A program made the translations under genes and the position numbers. Positions 57,417-64,000 of a stretch of 64,000 nucleotides of DNA are shown piece by piece. The notes beneath the pieces are model-generated. The model saw nothing but the letters and a program-made list of their open reading frames with translations, had not been told where the DNA came from and ran no database searches. The stretch comes from Oceanospirillaceae bacterium (GTDB lineage: Bacteria > Pseudomonadota > Gammaproteobacteria > Pseudomonadales > Oceanobacteraceae): positions 248,001 through 312,000 of the forward strand of contig PBQA01000013.1 in the NCBI GenBank assembly GCA_002724925.1. The letters run 5' to 3'. How positions within the stretch are numbered: the stretch's first letter is position 1; each line of letters begins with the position of its first letter.

Positions 57417-57821
57417 ATGGAACAGATTATTCTCATCGGTCACATCGTCATTGCTATCGCGATTATCGCTTTTGTTCTGATGCAGCAAGGTAAGGGTGCT
57501 GACGCAGGCGCTTCGTTTGGTTCGGGTGCGTCCCAGACTGTGTTCGGTTCTGCGGGGTCTGCTAACTTCCTGAGCCGTACCACTGCAATTCTTGCTACCG
57601 CATTTTTCATTACCAGCCTTGGTTTGGCCATTTATGCCAAGCAAAAGGCCTCTGGTGCAGATGAAGCAGGAATTCCTACACTGGAAGTGCAAGAAGTACT
57701 TGAGCAAGACACCCCAGTTGTGGAAGAATACGCGCCGTCTGAAGATGACGCTCCAGAACTGGACGCTTCTGCTGAAGCAGATGCACCGGTTGTGGAAACG
57801 ACGGAAGAAACGACTAAGTAA
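57417..57821 (+). CDS. secG: Protein-export membrane protein SecG
   Basis: 134 residues from the ATG at 57417; AGGA lies 5 bases upstream. Two membrane helices ([19 protein letters not shown] and [18 protein letters not shown]) flank the conserved [22 protein letters not shown] loop (given here in part). A long acidic tail follows. It is part of the SecYEG translocon. Confidence 0.94.
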   Translation: MEQIILIGHIVIAIAIIAFVLMQQGKGADAGASFGSGASQTVFGSAGSANFLSRTTAILATAFFITSLGLAIYAKQKASGADEAGIPTLEVQEVLEQDTPVVEEYAPSEDDAPELDASAEADAPVVETTEETTK

Positions 57822-57836
57822 TTTCTTCCCCTGTGT

Positions 57837-57922
57837 GCGGATGTGGTGGAATTGGTAGACACGCCATCTTGAGGGGGTGGTGAGCAACGCTCGTGCGAGT
57901 TCGAGTCTCGCCATCCGCACCA
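57837..57922 (+). tRNA. tRNA-Leu (anticodon GAG)
   Basis: 86 bases with encoded CCA. Acceptor GCGGATG/CATCCGC, D-arm GGTGGAATTGGTAGACACG, anticodon arm CCATC-TTGAGGG-GGTGG giving GAG, a long variable arm as in leucine tRNAs and T-arm GTTCGAGTC. It lies between secG and rimP, its usual pseudomonad-like place. Confidence 0.96.
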
Positions 57923-57960
57923 ACTTATTCCGATGATCGTGACTCAACGGTCATCTGAGA

Positions 57961-57985
57961 AAGCGGACCAGGGTTCGCTTTTTTT
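57961..57985 (+). terminator. Terminator after tRNA-Leu
   Basis: AAGCGGACC and GGTTCGCTT pair over 9 bases (one G-T) around a 2-base gap and run into seven Ts. The short loop makes the inner pairs unlikely, but the T-run is strong. Confidence 0.8.
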
Positions 57986-57997
57986 ATTGGCAGCGCG

Positions 57998-58003
57998 TAT
58001 AAT
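57998..58003 (+). promoter_or_regulatory. -10 element for the rimP-nusA-infB operon
   Basis: A perfect TATAAT about 200 bases before rimP. The -35 region, which would fall in the preceding terminator stem, is poor. Confidence 0.45.
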
Positions 58004-58018
58004 GCGTCTGCTTATTTG

Positions 58019-58045
58019 AAAAGCCCCTCACGTCAGGGGCTTTTT
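58019..58045 (+). terminator. First hairpin in the rimP leader
   Basis: AAAAGCCCCT and AGGGGCTTTT pair perfectly around a 6-base loop with a T5 end. It lies just after the TATAAT box, so it would begin almost at the transcript's 5' end. Confidence 0.8.
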
Positions 58046-58136
58046 AGTAGCTGGCATTCTGAAATTGTCTGTTTATGGATGCTCAGTATCACAGGAATCT
58101 GCTCTGCAGGTTCCGGTCTGCAAAAGGCAGTAGCGG

Positions 58137-58161
58137 ACTGGGCACATGTTGCCCAGTTTTT
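58137..58161 (+). terminator. Second hairpin in the rimP leader (attenuator candidate)
   Basis: ACTGGGCA and TGCCCAGT pair around 5 bases and are followed by a T5 run, 38 bases before the rimP start. This operon encodes NusA and is known to be self-regulated at leader terminators in E. coli; the same is inferred here. Confidence 0.7.
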
Positions 58162-58198
58162 GTTTGTGGCGAGAGCCAAATCCCCGGGAGAATTTATC

Positions 58199-58657
58199 GT
58201 GGCAAAAGAGAGTCTGTTAAACGAACTGCTCGGTCCGGTCGTTGAGTCCATGGGATATACCTTCTGGGGGCTTGAATATCTCTCCCAGGGTAAAGACACG
58301 GTATTGCGCGTGTTTATTGATCACGAGAACGGTATCACCGTTGATGACTGCGCTGCAGTCAGTCGTCAGATCAGTAGTGTGATGGATGTAGAAGATCCGA
58401 TCTCTCAGGTTTACAACCTGGAAGTGTCATCCCCAGGTATGGATCGTCCTGTGTTCACACTCGAGCAGTACGCGTCATTAGCAGGAAATATTATCGACGT
58501 ACGTTTACGCATGGCGTTTGACGGGCGGCGGAAATTCAAGGGCCAATTAATTGGTGTGGAGCAGGAAGACATCGTTCTTCGCGTTGACGATAACGAATAC
58601 CTGTTGCCTATCGAGCTGATTGAAAAGGCTAACGTTGTTCCACAATTCAAGGATTAA
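58199..58657 (+). CDS. rimP: Ribosome maturation factor RimP
   Basis: 152 residues from a GTG start with GGGAG 7 bases upstream; longer frames run through the leader hairpins. Recognised by LLNELLGPVVESMGYTFWG, CAAVSRQISSVMDVEDPI and YNLEVSSPGMDRPV. It aids 30S subunit maturation. First gene of the rimP-nusA-infB-rbfA-truB operon. Confidence 0.95.
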   Translation: MAKESLLNELLGPVVESMGYTFWGLEYLSQGKDTVLRVFIDHENGITVDDCAAVSRQISSVMDVEDPISQVYNLEVSSPGMDRPVFTLEQYASLAGNIIDVRLRMAFDGRRKFKGQLIGVEQEDIVLRVDDNEYLLPIELIEKANVVPQFKD

Positions 58658-58679
58658 GGTTGCAAAGCGAGGCTAGAAG

Positions 58680-60176
58680 ATGAGCAAAGAAATTCTCCTG
58701 GTCGCGGAAGCGGTTTCCAACGAGAAAGGCGTTTCCAGGGAAATTATTTTTCAGGCGATCGAATCGGCGTTGGCCGCGGCAGCGAAAAAACGTTACGAAG
58801 ATGAAGAGGCCGTTATTCGTGTGGATATCGACCGCAAAACTGGCGACTACGAAACTTTCCGTAGCTGGCTGGTAGTAAGCAATGATGTGGTTCCAGGACT
58901 TGGTGACGAGCTGACCCTGCAAGAAGCGCATGAAATTGATACGAACCTGCAGCCGGGTGATACCTATGAAATTCAGGTAGAAAATCCTGATTTCGGTCGT
59001 ATTGCGGCCCAGGCAGCTAAACAGATTATTGTACAGAAGGTACGTGAAGCTGAACGTGCGCAAGTCGTTGAACAGTATGAACACCGCGTCGGTGAGTTGA
59101 TCGGTGGCACTGTTAAGAAAGTGACTCGTGACAATGTGATTGTCGACCTGGGTAACAACGCTGAAGCGCTGATGCCTAAAGATCAGTTAATTGGTCGTGA
59201 AATTATGCGTATGGGCGATCGTATTCGCGCCATTCTGTTTGATATCCGCCCAGAGAATCGCGGCCCTCAACTTATGCTGAGTCGCACGGTTCCAGCCATG
59301 CTGATCGAACTGTTCCGTATCGAAGTTCCTGAGATTTCTGAAGAAGTTATCGAGATTAAAGGTGCAGCACGTGATCCGGGTTCACGCGCAAAAATCGCGG
59401 TTAAATCCAACGATAAGCGTATCGATCCAGTGGGTGCTTGTGTGGGTATGCGCGGTGCGCGTGTTCAGGCCGTTACCAACGAACTCGGTGGCAACGAACG
59501 TATCGATATCGTTCTCTGGGATGATAACCCAGCTCAACTGGTGATCAATGCGATGGCGCCAGCAGAGGTTGCTTCGATTGTTGTTGATGAAGAAGCCAAT
59601 TCAATGGATGTTGCGGTTGCAGAAGACAATCTGGCACAGGCTATCGGCCGTGGTGGTCAGAATGTTCGTCTGGCTTCTGAATTGACGGGTTGGGAAATCA
59701 ACGTCATGACCGAAGAAGACGCAATCGAGAAGCAGAACGAAGAAGCGTCTGGCTTTATTGAAGGCTTTGTGAACAGCCTCGATATCGACGAAGACTTCGC
59801 AATACTTCTGGTGGAGGAGGGGTTCACTACCCTCGAAGAAATCGCCTACGTACCTATGGAAGAAATGCTTCAGATCGATGGCCTTGATGAGGATGTCGTG
59901 ACCGAGCTGCGTAATCGCGCCAAAGATGTGTTGCTGACTCAGGCGATTGCGTCTGAAGAAGTACTGGAATCAGCACAGCCGGCGGAAGACCTTCTCAATA
60001 TGGAAGGCATGGAAAAGCATCTGGCATTGGTTCTCGCCAGCAAAGGTATCTGCACAATGGAAGACCTTGCTGAACAAGCAATTGATGACCTCCTGGATGT
60101 AGAAGGGATGACCGAAGAAAAAGCGGGTGAGCTGATCATGACTGCCCGTAAGCCTTGGTTTGAAGGCACTGAATAA
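58680..60176 (+). CDS. nusA: Transcription termination/antitermination factor NusA
   Basis: 498 residues. N-terminal polymerase-binding domain ([20 protein letters not shown]), S1 domain, two KH domains ([39 protein letters not shown]) and two C-terminal acidic repeats typical of gammaproteobacterial NusA. It binds RNA polymerase and modulates pausing, termination and antitermination. Confidence 0.98.
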   Translation: MSKEILLVAEAVSNEKGVSREIIFQAIESALAAAAKKRYEDEEAVIRVDIDRKTGDYETFRSWLVVSNDVVPGLGDELTLQEAHEIDTNLQPGDTYEIQVENPDFGRIAAQAAKQIIVQKVREAERAQVVEQYEHRVGELIGGTVKKVTRDNVIVDLGNNAEALMPKDQLIGREIMRMGDRIRAILFDIRPENRGPQLMLSRTVPAMLIELFRIEVPEISEEVIEIKGAARDPGSRAKIAVKSNDKRIDPVGACVGMRGARVQAVTNELGGNERIDIVLWDDNPAQLVINAMAPAEVASIVVDEEANSMDVAVAEDNLAQAIGRGGQNVRLASELTGWEINVMTEEDAIEKQNEEASGFIEGFVNSLDIDEDFAILLVEEGFTTLEEIAYVPMEEMLQIDGLDEDVVTELRNRAKDVLLTQAIASEEVLESAQPAEDLLNMEGMEKHLALVLASKGICTMEDLAEQAIDDLLDVEGMTEEKAGELIMTARKPWFEGTE

Positions 60177-60202
60177 TCACTCGCCCGGTATAGGAGAAAC
60201 GT

Positions 60203-62749
60203 ATGGCAGATGTAACAGTTAAAGAACTCGCCGACGTGGTAGGGACGAGCACAGACCGCCTGCTCTCCCAGATGAAAGAAGCGGGCCTGCCTCAGAGCTC
60301 TGAGGCTGACACCGTGAATGATGAGCAGAAGCAGAGTCTGCTCGCATTTTTGAAAAAAAGTCACGGCGAAGCGAATGCTGAACCGAAGAAAATCACCCTG
60401 AAGCGTAAAGTCACTACGACTTTGAAAACCGGTCAGGGCGGTAAAAAAGCGGTCAATATCGAAGTCCGTAAAAAGCGTACTTATGTGAAGCGCGAAGAAG
60501 TGGACGTGGCGGCAGAAAAAGCACGCCAGGAAGAAGAAGCGCGTATTGCAGCAGAAAAAGAAGCAGCGTTAAAAGCGCAGGCAGAAGCAGAAAAAGCGGC
60601 AGCTGAAGCAGCTGCCCCTGCGAAAGCTGAGCCGGTAGCGGCACCTTCAGAAACTAAGCCTGTGGAATCTGCAGCTGAAGCCAAAGCAGCACCGGCAGAA
60701 GCTAAAGAGCCAGCGAAGAAGAAGGCTGATGCAAAACCTGCGTTGACGCCAGAAGAGGAAGCAGCGCAGAAGCGTGCTGAGGCCGAAGCGGCACAACAGC
60801 GCGATGAGCAGCAGCGTAAGAAGAACAAAACACCTGAGCGTAAGCGTACTGACAAAGATAGCCGATTCGATAATGAAGATAATCGTGGTGGCCGTAATCA
60901 GCGTCGACCAAAAGCTAAGCTGAAGACCAAAGGTCGTAGCAGTAACCGCAATGCAAATAACGAGCATGCGTTTACTAAGCCGACAGCACCAGTGGTTCGT
61001 GAAGTTGAACTTCCTGAAACCATTACTGTGGGTGATCTTGCCTCTAAGATGGCCGTGAAAGCGGGTGAAGTGATTAAAGAACTGATGAAAATGGGCGTTA
61101 TGGCGACCATTAATCAGCCTCTTGATCAGGACACTGCATCACTGGTTGTCGAAGAAATGGGTCACAAGGTGTCTAAGCTGATTGCCGACAACCAGCTGGA
61201 GCAGGACGTGACTGAAGGCGTCAGTTATGACGGCGATGAAACCACTCGTGCACCTGTGGTTACCGTGATGGGTCACGTTGACCATGGTAAAACCTCGCTG
61301 CTCGATTATATTCGTAGCTCGCGTGTCGCTTCGGGTGAAGCCGGTGGTATTACTCAGCACATCGGTGCGTACCACGTTGAAACTGACCACGGCATGGTGT
61401 CTTTCCTGGATACACCAGGGCACGCGGCGTTTACCTCAATGCGTGCTCGCGGTGCTCAGGCAACCGACGTCGTGATTCTGGTGGTTGCAGCCGATGATGG
61501 TGTAATGCCTCAGACCGAAGAAGCGGTACAACACGCTAAGTCGGCAGGCGTACCTCTGGTGGTTGCCGTTAACAAGATGGATAAAGAAGGTGTTGATCCG
61601 GATCGTGTTAAAAACGAACTGTCAGCACGCGATGTGATTCCGGAAGACTGGGGCGGTGATGTTCCATTTATCCCAGTATCCGCGAAGACCGGTATGGGGA
61701 TTGAGGCACTGCTGGAAGCCGTCATTCTGCAGGCTGAATTACTTGAGCTGAAAGCTCACTTTGAAGGCCCGGGTCAGGGTGTTGTCGTAGAGTCGCGTCT
61801 TGATAAAGGTCGCGGTCCAGTGGCAACTCTTCTGGTTCAGAACGGCACCCTGAAGAAAGGTGACGTGGTTCTGGCGGGTACTTGCTACGGTCGTGCTCGT
61901 GCGCTGCTCGATGAGAACGGCAAGCCGACTGAGTCTGCGGGTCCTTCTATTCCGGTAGAGATTCTGGGTCTGAACGGTACGCCAGACGCGGGCGACAACT
62001 TCATGGTTGTTGAGAACGAGAAGAAAGCACGTGAAGTTGCTGAGTTCCGTGAAACCAAGCTGAAAGAACAGCATCAGCAGCGCCAGCAGGCCGCGAAACT
62101 GGACGCTCTGTTTGCCGGCATGGCAGAGGGCGAAGTGGCTGCACTGAATGTCGTCGTCAAGACTGACGTTCGTGGTTCTCTTGAAGCGATCGTGTCTTCA
62201 CTTCAGAAGCTCGCAACTGACGAAGTGAAAGTAAACGTCGTTGCTTCAGGCGTCGGTGGTATCACCGAAACTGACGCAACACTGGCCGTCGCGGCTGGCG
62301 CGGTACTATTTGGCTTCAACGTCCGTGCTGACAACGCCGCTAAGAAGGTCGTTGAAGGTAATGATGTTGATATGCGCTACTACAGCGTTATCTACGACCT
62401 GATCGATGACGTGAAACAGGCAATGGCCGGTCTGCTGGCACCTGAGTTACGCGAAGAGATTGTGGGTATTGCTGAAGTACGTGATGTGTTCAAGTCGCCT
62501 AAGTTCGGTCAGATCGCTGGCTGTATGGTGACCGAAGGCACGATTTACCGTAATAAGAAAATCCGTGTACTGCGTGAAAATGTGGTGATCTACGAAGGTG
62601 AACTGGAATCTCTGCGTCGCTTTAAAGACGACGTGCAGGAAGTTCGCCAGAGCACTGAGTGTGGTATCGGCGTGAAGAACTATCAGGATGTTCGCCCTGG
62701 CGATCAGATCGAAGTCTTCGATGTGAAAGAGGTTGCACGTACTCTGTAA
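60203..62749 (+). CDS. infB: Translation initiation factor IF-2
   Basis: 848 residues. The N-terminal IF2-N domain ([20 protein letters not shown]) is followed by an alanine/lysine/glutamate-rich linker, a second IF2-N region near 270-320, and the GTPase with GHVDHGKT at 357-364, DTPGH and NKMD. Domains II-IV complete it. It places initiator tRNA on the ribosome. The low-complexity linker produces long antisense frames that are not genes. Confidence 0.98.
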   Translation: MADVTVKELADVVGTSTDRLLSQMKEAGLPQSSEADTVNDEQKQSLLAFLKKSHGEANAEPKKITLKRKVTTTLKTGQGGKKAVNIEVRKKRTYVKREEVDVAAEKARQEEEARIAAEKEAALKAQAEAEKAAAEAAAPAKAEPVAAPSETKPVESAAEAKAAPAEAKEPAKKKADAKPALTPEEEAAQKRAEAEAAQQRDEQQRKKNKTPERKRTDKDSRFDNEDNRGGRNQRRPKAKLKTKGRSSNRNANNEHAFTKPTAPVVREVELPETITVGDLASKMAVKAGEVIKELMKMGVMATINQPLDQDTASLVVEEMGHKVSKLIADNQLEQDVTEGVSYDGDETTRAPVVTVMGHVDHGKTSLLDYIRSSRVASGEAGGITQHIGAYHVETDHGMVSFLDTPGHAAFTSMRARGAQATDVVILVVAADDGVMPQTEEAVQHAKSAGVPLVVAVNKMDKEGVDPDRVKNELSARDVIPEDWGGDVPFIPVSAKTGMGIEALLEAVILQAELLELKAHFEGPGQGVVVESRLDKGRGPVATLLVQNGTLKKGDVVLAGTCYGRARALLDENGKPTESAGPSIPVEILGLNGTPDAGDNFMVVENEKKAREVAEFRETKLKEQHQQRQQAAKLDALFAGMAEGEVAALNVVVKTDVRGSLEAIVSSLQKLATDEVKVNVVASGVGGITETDATLAVAAGAVLFGFNVRADNAAKKVVEGNDVDMRYYSVIYDLIDDVKQAMAGLLAPELREEIVGIAEVRDVFKSPKFGQIAGCMVTEGTIYRNKKIRVLRENVVIYEGELESLRRFKDDVQEVRQSTECGIGVKNYQDVRPGDQIEVFDVKEVARTL

Positions 62750-62775
62750 CCAGGAGTGCCTGCACCATAAACCAG

Positions 62776-62796
62776 AGCCCGGCCATGCCGGGCTTT
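62776..62796 (+). terminator. Hairpin between infB and rbfA
   Basis: AGCCCGGC-CAT-GCCGGGCT followed by TT and GG. It lacks a proper T-run, so it is more likely an RNA processing or partial termination site inside the operon. Confidence 0.5.
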
Positions 62797-62863
62797 GGTG
62801 TCTCTGGGCAACGCCCGGAATCCGCATTTACCAGGCCGGAAAGCTGGCCTCAGAGAGATAAAA

Positions 62864-63280
62864 ATGCCTAAAGATTTCAGCCGTACTTCCCGACTCGGGG
62901 AGCAGATCCAGCGCGAAGTTGCGCAGATGATTCAGTTTGAAATGAAGAACCCGAATCTGGGTATGGTGACCCTGAATTCGGTTAAGGTTGCGAAAGACCT
63001 CGGTTATGCCGACATCTATTTCACTGTGATGGGTGCCAAGGGCGAAACCGATGCCGAAATTCGTGCGAACACCAGCAAGATTCTGAACGAAGCCGCAGGC
63101 TATCTGCGCTCACAACTGGCAAGAATCCTGACGACGCGAGTGACGCCACAACTGCGCTTTCATTACGATGAAACGTTGGAGCGAGGCCATCATCTGACTG
63201 GGCTGATCAAACAGGCGCGTGCAGAAGATGACGCCCGTCATGAAGGCGATAATAGCGATCAGGACGACGCTCAGAACTGA
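62864..63280 (+). CDS. rbfA: Ribosome-binding factor A
   Basis: 138 residues from the ATG at 62864, preceded by GAGAG. KH-like fold: [62 protein letters not shown]. The C-terminal tail is acidic. It is a late 30S maturation and cold-adaptation factor. The stop is 1 base before the truB start. Confidence 0.96.
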   Translation: MPKDFSRTSRLGEQIQREVAQMIQFEMKNPNLGMVTLNSVKVAKDLGYADIYFTVMGAKGETDAEIRANTSKILNEAAGYLRSQLARILTTRVTPQLRFHYDETLERGHHLTGLIKQARAEDDARHEGDNSDQDDAQN

Positions 63281-63281
63281 T

Positions 63282-64000
63282 ATGGCACGAAAGAAAAAAG
63301 GCCGGGACATCTCCGGCATTCTGGTGGTGAACAAACCACTGGGGCTTAGCTCAAATCAGGTTCTGCAGCGGGTTAAGCGTCTGTTCAATGCCAACAAAGC
63401 CGGGCACACCGGGGCACTCGATCCCGAGGCGACCGGTGTCTTACCCATCTGCTTAGGCGAAGCCACCAAGTTTTCACAGTTACTGCTCGACTCGAACAAA
63501 GGCTACGACACGGTCGGCGCGTTGGGCCAGGTACGTAGTACTGGCGACAAAGAAGGCGAAGTTCTGCAGGAGCGTCCGGTACCTGAGCTGGACGCTGATA
63601 AAATCGAAGGGGTTTTGCGCAATTTTAGAGGTGACGTCGAGCAGGTTCCACCTATGTTCTCGGCACTCAAAATGGACGGTAAGCCGCTCTATGAGCTGGC
63701 CCGGCAGGGCATGTCACAGGATGAAATGCGCGCTGTCGCTGAAAAGAAACGCCGCGTTATCCGTATCCACGAATTGACCCTGAACACCTACACTCCGGAT
63801 TCGCTGAGCTTAAGTGTACGTTGTTCCAAAGGCACCTATATCCGCACTCTTGTCGAAGATATTGGCGAAGCCCTTGGATGTGGCGCTTTCGTTCAGGACC
63901 TGCACCGCACGCATTCTGGGCCATACAATGAAGCCATGTCTCATACGCTTGAAGAGCTGGAGCAACTCGCAGAGCAGAGTGATGATAAAGACGCTTTGGA
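63282..64000 (+). CDS. truB: tRNA pseudouridine-55 synthase TruB, C-terminus beyond the window
   Basis: About 239 codons visible; the gene continues past the right edge. N-terminal [20 protein letters not shown], catalytic D47 in [19 protein letters not shown], then [21 protein letters not shown] and [19 protein letters not shown]. It makes pseudouridine 55 in the tRNA T-loop. Last visible gene of the operon; rpsO would be expected next. Confidence 0.96.
   Translation, partial: MARKKKGRDISGILVVNKPLGLSSNQVLQRVKRLFNANKAGHTGALDPEATGVLPICLGEATKFSQLLLDSNKGYDTVGALGQVRSTGDKEGEVLQERPVPELDADKIEGVLRNFRGDVEQVPPMFSALKMDGKPLYELARQGMSQDEMRAVAEKKRRVIRIHELTLNTYTPDSLSLSVRCSKGTYIRTLVEDIGEALGCGAFVQDLHRTHSGPYNEAMSHTLEELEQLAEQSDDKDAL

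Noticed and set aside
57923-58198. Initiator tRNA-Met before rimP
   Set aside because: Looked for because it is common at this place, but no acceptor or T-arm sequence fits.

Overview
The window looks like chromosome of a marine-type gammaproteobacterium, probably Oceanospirillales or a near relative of the pseudomonads. This is inferred from gene content and from a long housekeeping gene order (bamE/fur, recN, grpE-dnaK-dnaJ, dapB, carAB, greA, yhbY, rlmE, ftsH, folP, glmM, tpiA, secG, tRNA-Leu, rimP-nusA-infB-rbfA-truB) that matches Pseudomonas-like genomes. No ribosomal RNA, transposase, integrase or CRISPR array was seen.

Positions 1-9300 hold a minus-strand type IV pilus block: the kinase/regulator pair pilS-pilR followed by a translationally coupled minor-pilin operon (fimT-like, pilX, pilY1, fimU-like, pilV, pilW, the last running off the left edge). 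The PilR-like protein has lost the sigma-54 contact motif and the Walker B acidic residues. nadE follows. Next come a fatty-acid desaturase with a divergent AraC regulator, and then a plus-strand iron-uptake locus (TonB receptor, PepSY membrane protein, DUF2271, DUF4198, membrane flavoreductase) with two good Fur-box matches. Two tandem paralogous membrane diguanylate cyclases lie on the minus strand.

Positions 23600-28450 carry a methionine locus: a MetR-like regulator, a DUF1852/MesX protein, a short MetE-type methionine synthase (MesD-like), a TauE/SafE exporter, and a divergent flavin-reductase-like gene. Inverted repeats sit in both promoter regions. After a tandem 150-base repeat comes ssrA (tmRNA, with a readable tag), then smpB, a sodium-dependent transporter, ratA-rnfH, bamE and fur.

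Positions 33000-47300 carry recN with overlapping LexA boxes, the heat-shock genes with two sigma-32-type promoters, dapB, and carAB with a terminator in its leader. Three copies of a palindromic repeat, with a conserved loop and changing stems, fill the gaps after dnaK, dnaJ and dapB. Two accessory blocks interrupt the conserved order: a LuxR/HapR-type TetR regulator with a START-domain protein between dapB and carA, and a lipid block (desaturase, PaaX-like regulator, acyl-CoA thioesterase, ketoacyl synthase III) between greA and yhbY. The remainder, to 64000, is the translation and protein-quality core, ending inside truB.

All calls rest on reading the sequence and remembered family features; no database search was run. 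Start sites were chosen from Shine-Dalgarno spacing, overlaps and signal or leader peptides.
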